A program made the translations under genes and the position numbers. A stretch of DNA of 64,000 bases from an uncultured Halocynthiibacter sp. (lineage in GTDB: Bacteria; Pseudomonadota; Alphaproteobacteria; Rhodobacterales; Rhodobacteraceae), in NCBI GenBank assembly GCA_947503035.1, contig CANNCD010000002.1:186001-250000 (forward strand). The letters are read 5' to 3'. Below the pieces are notes generated by a model that ran no database searches, was not told where the DNA came from, and worked only from the letters and a program-made list of their open reading frames with translations. This document shows, in pieces, positions 8,513-17,906 of the stretch (position 1 is the first letter of the stretch; each line of letters starts with the position of its first letter).

Positions 8513-9352
8513 ATGTCTGGGGAACTAGCTCCGATAATAATTAAGAAAAAGAAGGTGTCCGGCGGCGATGGGCACCATGGCGGTGCGTGGAAAGTGGCCT
8601 ATGCCGACTTTGTTACGGCGATGATGGCGTTCTTTCTGTTGATGTGGTTGTTGAATGCAACCACGGAACAGCAACGCAAGGGTCTTGCGGATTACTTTTC
8701 TCCGACGATTCCTGTGAACCGAATTTCCGGCGGTGGCGACGGTGCGTTTGGCGGTGACGATATGTTCGCCGAAGAGCGGCTTGCCGAAAATGGTGAGAAC
8801 AATACCAAGGTCGAGCCAGAGTTCCACGACGCAGAGGCGGCCGAAGGAACAGAAGACAACAGTTCGGCGTTAAACGAAGATACGATCAAACGAGTAGATG
8901 AGCTGCTCCTTGGACGCGGCGGCGAAAGCGAATTCGGTGACCAGGCGCTTCAGCATATTATCACGCGCCTAACGGATGAGGGGCTTGTTATCGAGGTGTT
9001 TGATCTTGAGAATCGCCCTCTGTTTGTCGCAGGCACGGCCACGCCCGAACCGATTTTACATGAAATTTCTTCAATTGTGGCCGAGGCCGTATCGATTGTG
9101 GCCAATGGGATTGCCATCAACGGGCATGTTCAGGCGCAACCGGTGGTCCTGACCAAGAACATCAATTGGGACCTTTCGTCTGAGCGCGCAGGCGCGATGC
9201 GGTTAAGTTTGGAAAATCAAGGGATTAGTCCGGATAGAATGGCGCGCGTATCGGGGCACTCTGATCGAAAACCCGTGACCGAGAACCCTATGGAGGCGCG
9301 AAACAGTCGCCTTGAAGTGGTCCTACTCCGATCGGATTTAGATCGAAATTGA
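8513..9352 (+). CDS. motB: Flagellar motor protein MotB
   Basis: The 279-residue stator protein has a basic N-terminus (IIIKKKK), then a single transmembrane helix with the proton-binding Asp in YADFVTAMMAFFLLMWLLN. The plug segment after it (TTEQQRKGLADYF) and a C-terminal OmpA-like peptidoglycan-binding domain (INGHVQAQP to RNSRLEVVLL) complete the usual layout. It anchors the MotA/MotB stator to the cell wall and conducts the ions that power rotation. MotA is not in the window. GAGG and GGTG precede the ATG. It heads a block of flagellar genes that all read the same way. Confidence 0.93.
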   Translation: MSGELAPIIIKKKKVSGGDGHHGGAWKVAYADFVTAMMAFFLLMWLLNATTEQQRKGLADYFSPTIPVNRISGGGDGAFGGDDMFAEERLAENGENNTKVEPEFHDAEAAEGTEDNSSALNEDTIKRVDELLLGRGGESEFGDQALQHIITRLTDEGLVIEVFDLENRPLFVAGTATPEPILHEISSIVAEAVSIVANGIAINGHVQAQPVVLTKNINWDLSSERAGAMRLSLENQGISPDRMARVSGHSDRKPVTENPMEARNSRLEVVLLRSDLDRN

Positions 9353-9437
9353 GGACGATTTTAAATGTTAGGGGCCTGTTAAGAGGGGATAGCTAAAACA
9401 AAGGAAGATTTTTAGTCGTGTAGCAGAAAGGCTCATA

Positions 9438-10757
9438 ATGTCTATTTCTTCCTCCCTCAGCGCCGGCGTGGCAGGCCTCTCGGCAAACGCCACTCGATTG
9501 GCAACCATCGCAGACAATATCCAAAACTCAAGCACCTCTGGGTACAAGCGTGCCTCTGTGGATTTTCAGTCCTTCGTCATCGATGGGAGTGCAAATAGTG
9601 GTTCATACACCGCAGGGGGGGTAACGGCGACCGCCACGCGAATTATTGACGAGCGTGGGCCCATTGAAAGCACAGGAAATGCGCTGGATATCGCCGTAAC
9701 CGGCCGCGGGATGCTGCCTGTTACAACGGCTGCTGCTCTTGGTGAAACGGGCGGTTCAGATCCGTTGATGATGACGACGACTGGGTCGTTCGACACAGAC
9801 GAAGATGGCGTTCTGCGTACCTCGTCGGGCCTTGTCCTTCTTGGATGGCCGGCTGACTCGGATGGCTCCATCCCCACATTGCCCCGCGACACGGCGACTG
9901 GTCTTGAGCCCGTTGTTGTTAACGTCAATCAAACGGCAGGTGATCCAACCACTACTGTTAATCTTGGGGTGAACTTGCCTGCTACCGCGACCAGCGACGG
10001 GGCGACTGGGGATGCATTGCCGCTTTCCATTGAGTATTTCGGCAATCTGGGTACGTCCGAGACGCTTGAAATCACGTTTACGCCAACCCTGCCGGCCCTC
10101 GCGGGTGATCCCGACACCAATACTTGGACTATGTCTATTGCAGACTCGGCCCAAGGCGGCGCGCTCATCGGAAGTTATGAGCTCGAATTTGACGATTCTC
10201 GCGCTGATGGCGGTACGCTATCGAACGTGACAGATCTATCTGGCGGCACGTCATACGACGCCGCGACAGGTGAGCTCAGCCTTACCGTTGCCGGTGGGCC
10301 GATCACGGTTGTTGTTGGCCGACTCGGTGACCAAAATGGCCTTACTCAACTGTCCGATAGCTTTTCTCCGACCTCGATTACCAGCGATGGTTCCCCAGTT
10401 GGCAACTTGACCTCGGTCGAAATCGACGAAGGCGGCTATGTCACGGCGACATATGATACTGGTTTCACCCGCACCATCTATCAGGTGCCTTTGGTGGATG
10501 TACCAAATCTCAACGGTCTGACGTCGCTGAACAATCAGACCTACCAAGTTTCACAAGACTCAGGGTCGTTCTTCCTTTGGGATGCTGGTGATGGTCCGAC
10601 TGCGAATATCGCTGGGTATGCGCTGGAAGGTTCCGCAACAGATGTTGCCTCCGAGTTGACCGCTCTCATTCAGACCCAGCGCGCATACTCCTCGAATGCC
10701 AAGATTATCCAAACTGTGGATGAGATGCTTCAGGAAACGACAAATATTAAGCGCTAG
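9438..10757 (+). CDS. flgE: Flagellar hook protein FlgE
   Basis: The 439-residue product opens with the conserved rod/hook N-terminus (SSLSAGVAGLSANATRLATI, then ADNIQNSSTSGYKR) and ends with the matching C-terminal coiled-coil segment (SELTALIQTQRAYSSNAKII, QTVDEMLQETTNIKR). The middle is Ser/Thr/Gly/Asp-rich, as in hook domains. The protein is the hook subunit exported by the flagellar type III system. An 85-base gap from motB holds no clear promoter. FlgK follows after 25 bases. Confidence 0.93.
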   Translation: MSISSSLSAGVAGLSANATRLATIADNIQNSSTSGYKRASVDFQSFVIDGSANSGSYTAGGVTATATRIIDERGPIESTGNALDIAVTGRGMLPVTTAAALGETGGSDPLMMTTTGSFDTDEDGVLRTSSGLVLLGWPADSDGSIPTLPRDTATGLEPVVVNVNQTAGDPTTTVNLGVNLPATATSDGATGDALPLSIEYFGNLGTSETLEITFTPTLPALAGDPDTNTWTMSIADSAQGGALIGSYELEFDDSRADGGTLSNVTDLSGGTSYDAATGELSLTVAGGPITVVVGRLGDQNGLTQLSDSFSPTSITSDGSPVGNLTSVEIDEGGYVTATYDTGFTRTIYQVPLVDVPNLNGLTSLNNQTYQVSQDSGSFFLWDAGDGPTANIAGYALEGSATDVASELTALIQTQRAYSSNAKIIQTVDEMLQETTNIKR

Positions 10758-10782
10758 GTAAGCCGCATTTAAGGAGATAGAA

Positions 10783-12225
10783 ATGTCACTCTCGAGCTCA
10801 CTAAACAATGCTCTTTCGGGGCTCAATGTAGCGTCGCGCGCGGCAAGCGTCGTGTCCTCGAACGTTGCGAACGCGACGACCGAAGGCTACGCACCACGTG
10901 AAATCGAGGTGTCGTCACGTGTCGTGGGACAAGTGGGGGCGGGCGTAGCCGTTGATGGTGTAACTCGCGTCGTGGATGCTCAGCTTCTGCAAGATCGCCG
11001 CCTTGCCGATGCAGATGCCGGCGAAGTACAAGTCCTGAACGGTTTCTACTCTTCTCTAGAAAACTTGATCGGTGAGCCCGGAGAGGCGGGCTCACTTAGT
11101 TCCGCAGTGAGCAATGTGGAAACGTCTCTGATCTCTGCAGCGAGCGCGCCTGAATCAGAGGTTCGCCTGCTGGAAGTTGTCGATAGCCTCAATGACTTGG
11201 CGTCTAAGCTGAATAATACAACAAGTGAAATCCAAGAGATGCGACAGCAGTCGGATGGTGACATCGCGTCCCAAGTGGAGACCCTAACTGATCGACTTGC
11301 GCAACTGGATGAGATGAATGAGTTGTTTGTAAAACTGACGTCAAGTGGCGAGGACACAAATGCGCTCGCCGACAAAAGGCAGGCGCTCATTGATGATATT
11401 TCTTCGATTATTCCTGTTCAGCTTCACGAGCGAAGCCACGGGCAAGTTGCGCTCTATACCCCTGGCGGAGTGAAGCTCATTGATGGTACTGTTGCCGAGA
11501 TAGAATTTACTAGCACTGCAACGATCGTCCCAGAGATGTCGATAGAGGCGGGGTCCCTATCGGGAATCGTATTTGATGGACGAGAAGTGGACTTTTCGTC
11601 TAACTCGGCGGTCGTGGATGGGGGGAGTCTTTCGGCGGCTTTCCAAGTGAGAGATGAACTCGCCGTTGATGCTCAGGCTGACATTGACGCAATCGCACGA
11701 AACTTGATCGAGCGGTTTGCGGGGGCGGACGCCACGACAACTGGCGGGCTTCTAACCGATGGCGGGGGCGATTTTGACCCAGCAGACGAAGTCGGTCTCG
11801 CGGGTCGAATCTCTTTGACGGACACTGTTGTTCCGTCAGAAGGTGGCGATCTTTGGAAGGTCAGAGACGGCATCGGTACCGCGGTTTCTGGCAGCGTTGG
11901 GGATGCATCTCATCTCAATAGTCTAATATCTGCCCTAACGGACGCAAGCGTTGTGACTTCGGGAAGCTTCTCGGGAACCACCGGAGCGTCACTTGATCTA
12001 ATTTCGGACGTTCTATCACAGGCCTCATCGATGCGGCAAAGTAGCGAAGTTAATCTGAGCTTTTCTGTTGCGCTTCAGGAAGGTCTGCAAGCCCAGGAGC
12101 TGGAGAACGGAGTCGATACGGATCAGGAACTTCAGAAGCTTTTGTTGATTGAGCAGGCCTTCACGGCAAATGCAAAGGTTATGCAAACCATTGATGAACT
12201 TATTGGACAATTATTGGAGTTATAA
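10783..12225 (+). CDS. flgK: Flagellar hook-associated protein 1 (FlgK)
   Basis: The 480-residue protein shares the axial-protein termini: N-terminal SLSSSLNNALSGLNVASRAA with SSNVANATTEGYAPREIEV, and C-terminal LQKLLLIEQAFTANAKVMQT with IDELIGQLLEL. The length and the flgE-flgK-flgL order support HAP1, the first protein of the hook-filament junction. AAGGAG lies 7-8 bases before the ATG. The stop is followed after two bases by flgL. Confidence 0.92.
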   Translation: MSLSSSLNNALSGLNVASRAASVVSSNVANATTEGYAPREIEVSSRVVGQVGAGVAVDGVTRVVDAQLLQDRRLADADAGEVQVLNGFYSSLENLIGEPGEAGSLSSAVSNVETSLISAASAPESEVRLLEVVDSLNDLASKLNNTTSEIQEMRQQSDGDIASQVETLTDRLAQLDEMNELFVKLTSSGEDTNALADKRQALIDDISSIIPVQLHERSHGQVALYTPGGVKLIDGTVAEIEFTSTATIVPEMSIEAGSLSGIVFDGREVDFSSNSAVVDGGSLSAAFQVRDELAVDAQADIDAIARNLIERFAGADATTTGGLLTDGGGDFDPADEVGLAGRISLTDTVVPSEGGDLWKVRDGIGTAVSGSVGDASHLNSLISALTDASVVTSGSFSGTTGASLDLISDVLSQASSMRQSSEVNLSFSVALQEGLQAQELENGVDTDQELQKLLLIEQAFTANAKVMQTIDELIGQLLEL

Positions 12226-12227
12226 TA

Positions 12228-13214
12228 ATGGAATTTCGATCCATCGGCGACCTCGCAAGTTCAATTCAACTTAGTAAAGGCGCCACAACAACCAAGGCCG
12301 AAATCAGCCGACTAGTTGAGGAGCTGACATCCGGTATATCAAGTGACACAGGTCGCGCGGTATCCGGTGACTTTGGTTTGCTAAGCTCACTTTCGGCGGA
12401 CGAAGCTCGCTTGGCTGCATACCAAAATTCTATCACCCATGCAGAGCTCTTTTCCGCCACCGCTCAGCTAGCGTTGGAAACTGTACAGTCCTCTTTAATC
12501 GAGATGGGAACAGGTTTGATGGGGGCGGCTGCAACAACAAATTCGCTTCAGATTGATGCAGCCGTGCTTGGGGCTGCTGACAGGCTCTCGAGCGCAGTCA
12601 ACGCGCTTAATATTGATGTCGGAGGGCGAAAGGTGTTTTCAGGGAACGCAACGGATACGGCTCCCTTGGTCTCGGCGTCTGAGATGCTTGACCAGCTACG
12701 GACGTTGGTTGCCGGACAGACCACGGCTACTGGTGTTCGCTCGGCCGTCGAAGCTTGGTTTGGCGCGTCCTCGTATGTTGGTTCAAGCGATACGCTGGCG
12801 CCCTTGCAGCTAAGTGATGACATGGAGGTTTCGTTTGAAATTACCGGATCAGACGACGGTATCCAAGACGCATTAATTCATCTAGCGACTGCGGCACTGC
12901 TCGAAGCTGACAGCTTGCAGTTGGCTGATGATGAATTGGCGTTGCTCGCGATGTCAACTGGCACGGGGCTAGCGGATGCGGATGGATCACTTACATTGCT
13001 TCGTGCGAGTGTCGGCAGTGTGGAGGCATCGATTGAAGAGGCTCATGTTCAAAACGAGTACGAGACTTCTTCAGTAGAGATTTGGAAGAATGAAATTTTA
13101 GGAGTGGACGAGTATCGTGCAGCAACAGAACTGCAGGCAGCTGAGACGCAGTTGCAACTACTCTACACCTTAACTTCGCGTCTATCTCAGATGTCGTTGG
13201 CGGGCTATCTGTGA
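12228..13214 (+). CDS. flgL: Flagellar hook-associated protein 3 (FlgL), flagellin-like
   Basis: The 328-residue protein lies directly after flgK, two bases past its stop. It has the weakly conserved flagellin-like N-terminus (IGDLASSIQLSKGATTTKAE) and a C-terminal helix (YRAATELQAAETQLQLLYTL, TSRLSQMSLAGYL) typical of FlgL. It should sit between FlgK and the filament. Assignment depends on both the terminal helices and the gene order. The stop overlaps the next start as TGATG. Confidence 0.88.
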   Translation: MEFRSIGDLASSIQLSKGATTTKAEISRLVEELTSGISSDTGRAVSGDFGLLSSLSADEARLAAYQNSITHAELFSATAQLALETVQSSLIEMGTGLMGAAATTNSLQIDAAVLGAADRLSSAVNALNIDVGGRKVFSGNATDTAPLVSASEMLDQLRTLVAGQTTATGVRSAVEAWFGASSYVGSSDTLAPLQLSDDMEVSFEITGSDDGIQDALIHLATAALLEADSLQLADDELALLAMSTGTGLADADGSLTLLRASVGSVEASIEEAHVQNEYETSSVEIWKNEILGVDEYRAATELQAAETQLQLLYTLTSRLSQMSLAGYL

Positions 13215-14317
13215 TGAGATTTTTCTCCATATTTATTGGTCTAATTTTGATCTTTGCGACTCCGGTGGTGTCATCATCGATACGGATAAAAGACCTGGTC
13301 GAATTCGACGGAGTGCGTGAGAACGATCTTGTTGGCTATGGGCTCGTAGTCGGTCTGAACGGGACCGGAGATGGGATCCGAAATGCGCCGTTCACCGAAG
13401 AGATTATGTCCAATATCCTTGAACGGCTCGGCGTGAATATTACTGGCGAACAGTTCAGTCCCAAAAATGTATCCGCGGTTATCGTGACGGCCACGCTTCC
13501 GCCATTTGCCCGCACAGGGTCAAAGATTGATGTTACGGTTTCCGCAATTGGGGATACGACGAGCTTGCTCGGTGGAACGTTGGTGATGACGCCCCTAACG
13601 GCCGCTGACGGTGAAATCTATGCCGTGGCGCAGGGTGCAATCATTGCAGGAGGGGCGTCGGCAGAGGGAGATGGTGCCAGTGTCGTGCGTGGGGTTCCTA
13701 CGGCAGGTGGAATTCCCGCAGGGGCGAGGATCGAAAGAGAAATTGCATTTGATTTTGGCTCACTCACCGAGATTCGGCTCGCACTGCGTTCGCCGGATTT
13801 TACGACCGCGTCGAGAATTGAGAGCGCAATCAACCGATCGTTTGGCCGTCGCGTTGCGCTCATGCTTGATTCAGGCACCGTTGAAGTCGATATAGAAAGC
13901 ACCCGCCTTCCCTCTCCGGCGCATGCGTTGGGTAAAATTGAAAACATTTTGGTCGATCCGCAGACCCGAGCACGTGTGGTTGTTGATCAGCGCTCGGGAA
14001 CGATTGTCATGGGGGAGGATGTTCGCATCTCTAGTGTTGCTGTGGCTCAAGGAAATCTTACGCTTAAGGTGCAAGAGGCGCCACTTGTGGTGCAACCCAA
14101 TCCGTTCTCTTCTGGGGAAGCGGTTGTGGTGCCACGAACGTTGGCTGGCATCGATGCAGAGCCGGGAACGGGGCTCGCCGAGGTTCGTGAGGGCACCTCG
14201 CTCTCTGAGGTGGTGGCTGGTTTGAACGCTCTGGGAGTTGCCCCGCGGGACATGATCGATATTTTAAAATCCATCAAGGCCGCGGGAGCACTGCATGCCG
14301 ACTTTATCGTGCACTGA
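13214..14317 (+). CDS. flgI: Flagellar P-ring protein FlgI
   Basis: The 367-residue protein has a Sec signal peptide (RFFSIFIGLILIFATPVVSSS) and the highly conserved FlgI opening SIRIKDLVEFDGVRENDLVG, followed by YGLVVGLNGTGDG. The C-terminal segment LNALGVAPRDMIDILKSIKA, then AGALHADFIVH, is also typical. It forms the periplasmic P ring around the rod. I take ATG 13214, which shares one base with the flgL stop; an in-frame GTG at 13211 is the alternative. The L-ring gene flgH and the chaperone gene flgA are not next to it. No clear terminator follows. Confidence 0.94.
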   Translation: MRFFSIFIGLILIFATPVVSSSIRIKDLVEFDGVRENDLVGYGLVVGLNGTGDGIRNAPFTEEIMSNILERLGVNITGEQFSPKNVSAVIVTATLPPFARTGSKIDVTVSAIGDTTSLLGGTLVMTPLTAADGEIYAVAQGAIIAGGASAEGDGASVVRGVPTAGGIPAGARIEREIAFDFGSLTEIRLALRSPDFTTASRIESAINRSFGRRVALMLDSGTVEVDIESTRLPSPAHALGKIENILVDPQTRARVVVDQRSGTIVMGEDVRISSVAVAQGNLTLKVQEAPLVVQPNPFSSGEAVVVPRTLAGIDAEPGTGLAEVREGTSLSEVVAGLNALGVAPRDMIDILKSIKAAGALHADFIVH

Positions 14318-14460
14318 TTTATCGGGGCATGGGGCGTCAGGCGTTGGCGGGTAATATCGCTTCAGCTATTTGTTCTATTGTCGCTGATTGGCTCATCGGA
14401 GCTTGTTCGACTCCGGTTTGGACTGTAATGATGGGACCGCAATCGTTTTGGAGGCTGTTT

Positions 14461-15444
14461 ATGTCTAAGCTCGTCACAATATATGGTGGATCAGGATTCA
14501 TAGGGCGATACATAGCTCGTCGCATGGCCAAGGCGGGTTGGCGTGTGCGTGTTGCGGTTCGTCGTCCCAATGAGGCGATGCACGTCAAGCCATACGGCGT
14601 CGTTGGCCAAGTTGAGCCAATCTTGTGCAACATCCGAGATGATTCAAGTGTCGAGGCCGCCCTTCAGGGGGCAGACGCAGTTGTAAACTGTGTTGGAATT
14701 CTTGCTGAAACGAAATTTAATAAATTTGTCGGAGTGCAAGTCGAGGGCGCCGAGCGCATTGCCCGATTGGCCGCGAAAAACGGTATTGAACGTTTGGTTC
14801 ACATGTCAGCGATTGGTGCTGACGTTGACGGGGGCAGCGATTATTCTCGCACGAAGGGGAGCGGAGAAGCTGAGGTTCTGACTCGTTTCCCAGACGCAAC
14901 TATTCTGCGCCCGTCTGCTGTATTCGGGACCGAGGATGCGTTCCTAAACAAGTTTGCCAGCATGGCGAATTTTGGTCCGTTTTTTCCATTGGTGGCGGCA
15001 AGCACTAATTTTCAACCCGTCTTCGTTGACGACGTTGCTGCGGCCGCAGAAAAGGCCATTACTGGTGCCGTGCCGACGGGTATTTATGAGCTAGGTGGTC
15101 CGGAAGTTCGTTCTATGCGTTCTATTGTAGATGAGATATTGACGGTGATACGAAAAAAGCGTGTCGTGATTTCTCTTCCAAATGGCGTAGCGGCACTGAT
15201 GGGTATGGGGTTTGATCTCTTGCAAAAGTTATCTCTCGGCCTGTTCCACAACTCCATTCTTACGCGTGACCAAGTGCGTTCGCTTCAAGTGGACAATACC
15301 GTATCCGATGAGGCGCTATCGTTTAAAGAGCTTGGGATCACCCCAACCGCGATGGGGGCAATCATTCCAGACTACCTTTGGCGTTTTCGTCCGTCCGGTC
15401 AGTATGACGCTATTAAAGAGTCTGCTGAGAACTTAAAAACCTAA
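14461..15444 (+). CDS. NDUFA9-like NAD(P)-binding protein (complex I-associated, atypical SDR)
   Basis: The 327-residue protein starts at ATG 14461 with GGAG at 14451-14454. It has a Rossmann motif YGGSGFIGRYIARRMAKAGW and the sequence VHMSAIGADVDGGSDYSRTK, typical of the atypical SDR family that includes the complex I subunit NDUFA9 and similar bacterial proteins. The catalytic Tyr-x3-Lys is replaced by Tyr-Ser-Arg-Thr-Lys, which keeps the YxxxK spacing. It probably binds NAD(P)H and may assist respiratory complex I or quinone metabolism; a direct role is not shown by the sequence. No nuo genes are nearby. The stop overlaps the uppP stop on the other strand. Confidence 0.8.
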   Translation: MSKLVTIYGGSGFIGRYIARRMAKAGWRVRVAVRRPNEAMHVKPYGVVGQVEPILCNIRDDSSVEAALQGADAVVNCVGILAETKFNKFVGVQVEGAERIARLAAKNGIERLVHMSAIGADVDGGSDYSRTKGSGEAEVLTRFPDATILRPSAVFGTEDAFLNKFASMANFGPFFPLVAASTNFQPVFVDDVAAAAEKAITGAVPTGIYELGGPEVRSMRSIVDEILTVIRKKRVVISLPNGVAALMGMGFDLLQKLSLGLFHNSILTRDQVRSLQVDNTVSDEALSFKELGITPTAMGAIIPDYLWRFRPSGQYDAIKESAENLKT

Positions 15445-16244
15445 CTGTAGGCAATAAACAAAAGCCCTGCTCCGAGAACAATCCGGTAGATCACGTAAGG
15501 TGTGAAACTTACCGAGCGGAGCAGGCGCATCATAAGCGTAAGCGCCAATAGTGCCGAGAAGAATGCGAAGATCGCGCCTATGGCGGCATCTTTAAGGATC
15601 GACGTTTCGCCGTTAAGGATGACCTCGGCGCCGAGAAGCCCGCCGGACGCCAAGATGGTCGGGATCGACATAAGCATTGCGAGCTTCGCGCCATGTTCAC
15701 GAGAATACCCAAGGGCCCGCGCGCCCGATATCGTCGCACCTGACCTTGACGTGCCTGGGATAAGGGCAATCGCTTGCCAAAGACCCATGATGATCGCGTC
15801 TTTTGTGTTCCAGTCTGTATCCTGTTTTGTGGTCGCGCCGCGTTGATCGACGACATAGAGGACAATACCGAATACCAGCATTGTCCACCCGATGACCTTT
15901 ATTGATCTAAGTGCGTCGTCCAATCCCGTAAGCTTGAGCGCAAGACCCAAGAGAATAACGGGAATTGTCGCTATCAAGAGGAGAAATGCCAACCGTGCAC
16001 CCGGGACGTCAAGATTGCCGCGTAACATGCTCGGGGTGCCGCGTGCGGCTAGGTATACATCGGATCGAAAGTACAGAATGACAGCACCGAGTGTGCCGAT
16101 GTGGACCGCGACATCGATGGCTTGGCCTTGGTCAGACATCCCCGTTAACTGTGGGAGTAGGATCAGGTGACCAGATGACGATACAGGAAGGAATTCAGTG
16201 ATCCCTTGGATAATTGCAACGATGAGGAGATGAAGCAGGGACAT
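15441..16244 (-). CDS. uppP: Undecaprenyl-diphosphatase UppP (BacA family)
   Basis: The 267-residue integral membrane protein starts at ATG 16244, giving the canonical SLLHLLIVAIIQGITEFLPV, then SSSGHLILLP. A second family motif is present (LIPGTSRSGATISGARALG), and about eight hydrophobic helices can be traced. UppP removes a phosphate from undecaprenyl diphosphate, recycling the lipid carrier used for peptidoglycan and for polysaccharides such as the one implied at 1.3-7 kb; high dosage gives bacitracin resistance. It is convergent with the NDUFA9-like gene, with overlapping stop codons, and divergent from gltD. Confidence 0.95.
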   Translation of the reverse strand: MSLLHLLIVAIIQGITEFLPVSSSGHLILLPQLTGMSDQGQAIDVAVHIGTLGAVILYFRSDVYLAARGTPSMLRGNLDVPGARLAFLLLIATIPVILLGLALKLTGLDDALRSIKVIGWTMLVFGIVLYVVDQRGATTKQDTDWNTKDAIIMGLWQAIALIPGTSRSGATISGARALGYSREHGAKLAMLMSIPTILASGGLLGAEVILNGETSILKDAAIGAIFAFFSALLALTLMMRLLRSVSFTPYVIYRIVLGAGLLFIAYS

Positions 16245-16467
16245 GTTTTCTATTCCGTCTGGTCGATTTGAGGGCACAGTAGTGAACGGCCCAGAAAAGG
16301 GAAGCTCGATTTTAGGTATGCAATTGTGACCTTTATTTATGAGTTTCTCATGATAAAAACGCGATACCGGTCAAAAAAAAGGATAATACGTCAGCAGTTG
16401 TGACTTTTCTTCTGCGGCAAAGAAAGCTATGACCATATTCTAGCGAGATTCTGTATGAGGTCCAGTG

Positions 16468-17904
16468 ATGGCAAAACAACCAATGCTAAAGTTTGTGAAC
16501 GTTGAGCGCGCAATGCCCGAAAAGCGTACACCAGATCTTCGGAAAGAAGATTTTGACGAGATTTATGCACGGTTTTCTGCCCCAAAAGCCGACGAGCAAG
16601 CGAGCCGCTGTTCGCAGTGTGGCGTTCCATACTGTCAGGCGCACTGCCCGCTTCACAACAACATCCCAGACTGGTTGCGCCTAACGGCCGAGGGTCGTTT
16701 GCAAGAGGCATATGAAGTGTCTCAGGCGACGAACACCTTCCCAGAAATCTGTGGTCGCATTTGCCCGCAGGACCGCCTGTGCGAAGGCAACTGTGTGATT
16801 GAACAATCCGGCCACGGCACTGTGACCATCGGTGCGGTTGAGAAATACATCACCGACACTGCATGGAAAGAGGGCTGGGTCAAAGGCGTGAAGCCGACCG
16901 TCGAGCGCGCCGAGAGCGTTGGCATTATCGGTGCCGGCCCAGGTGGTTTGGCCGCTGCGGATAACCTGCGTCGTCAGGGTGTTCAGGTGACTGTATATGA
17001 CCGGTACGATCGTGCCGGCGGTCTTTTGACCTATGGTATCCCTGGTTTTAAGCTTGAAAAAGACACAGTGATGCAGCGCGTTCAGCAGCTGGAAGATGGC
17101 GGCGTTGAATTCGTTCTGAACTGTAATGTCGGCGAAGACATCACATTCCAAGACATCCGCGCGAAACACACCGCTGTTTTGATCGCGACCGGTGTTTACA
17201 AAACACGCGACCTGTCTGGCCCTGGTGCCGGTGCGGGCGGCATCGTTCGTGCGATTGATTATCTTACTGCGTCAAACCGCGTGAACTTTGGCGACACCGT
17301 TGAAGAATACGAAAACGGCGAACTGAATGCGGCCGGCAAAAAAGTCGTCGTGATCGGTGGTGGTGATACCGCGATGGACTGTGTGCGCACAGCGATCCGT
17401 CAGGGTGCCGAGTCCGTGAAATGTCTCTATCGTCGTGACAAGGCAAACATGCCGGGTTCCCAGCGCGAAACGCAAAACGCCGAAGAAGAAGGCGTGGATT
17501 TCGTTTGGCTGGCTGCGCCAAAAGGCTTCACCGGTGGTGAAATGGTCGAAGGCGTGATGGTTCAGAAAATGCGTCTTGGCGCGCCTGACGCATCTGGCCG
17601 TCGTTCCCCCGAGGTTATCGAGGGTTCCGATTACGTCGAAGATGCGGATCTTGTGATCAAGGCACTTGGCTTTGAGGCCGAGGATCTTCCGACATTGTGG
17701 AATGAACCTGCGCTTGAAGTGACCCGTTGGGGCACGATCAAAGCTGCGTTCAACACGCACGAGACATCAATGGACGGTGTTTACGCCGTGGGCGATATCG
17801 TTCGTGGCGCGTCCTTGGTCGTTTGGGCGATCCGCGATGGCCGCGAAGCCGCAGACAGCATCATGTCCTACATCGATGCATCGGCAACCGTCGCAGCAGA
17901 ATAA
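16468..17904 (+). CDS. gltD: Glutamate synthase (NADPH) small subunit
   Basis: The 478-residue subunit starts at ATG 16468, seven bases after GAGG; a GTG at 16465 is less well placed. The N-terminal half carries Cys48, 51, 56 and 60 of an Fe-S cluster (CSQCGVPYCQAHCPLHN), then CGRICPQDRLCEGNC. The FAD motif GAGPGGLAAADNLRRQG and the NADPH motif GGGDTAMDCVRTA follow. It passes electrons from NADPH to the large subunit, which makes two glutamates from 2-oxoglutarate and glutamine. The 223-base divergent region from uppP should hold the promoter. Two bases separate the stop from the hydrolase gene. Confidence 0.96.
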   Translation: MAKQPMLKFVNVERAMPEKRTPDLRKEDFDEIYARFSAPKADEQASRCSQCGVPYCQAHCPLHNNIPDWLRLTAEGRLQEAYEVSQATNTFPEICGRICPQDRLCEGNCVIEQSGHGTVTIGAVEKYITDTAWKEGWVKGVKPTVERAESVGIIGAGPGGLAAADNLRRQGVQVTVYDRYDRAGGLLTYGIPGFKLEKDTVMQRVQQLEDGGVEFVLNCNVGEDITFQDIRAKHTAVLIATGVYKTRDLSGPGAGAGGIVRAIDYLTASNRVNFGDTVEEYENGELNAAGKKVVVIGGGDTAMDCVRTAIRQGAESVKCLYRRDKANMPGSQRETQNAEEEGVDFVWLAAPKGFTGGEMVEGVMVQKMRLGAPDASGRRSPEVIEGSDYVEDADLVIKALGFEAEDLPTLWNEPALEVTRWGTIKAAFNTHETSMDGVYAVGDIVRGASLVVWAIRDGREAADSIMSYIDASATVAAE

Positions 17905-17906
17905 TC

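Noticed and set aside
9361-9382. Possible CtrA site between motB and flgE
   Set aside because: The two TTAA boxes are 14 bases apart, which does not fit the consensus.
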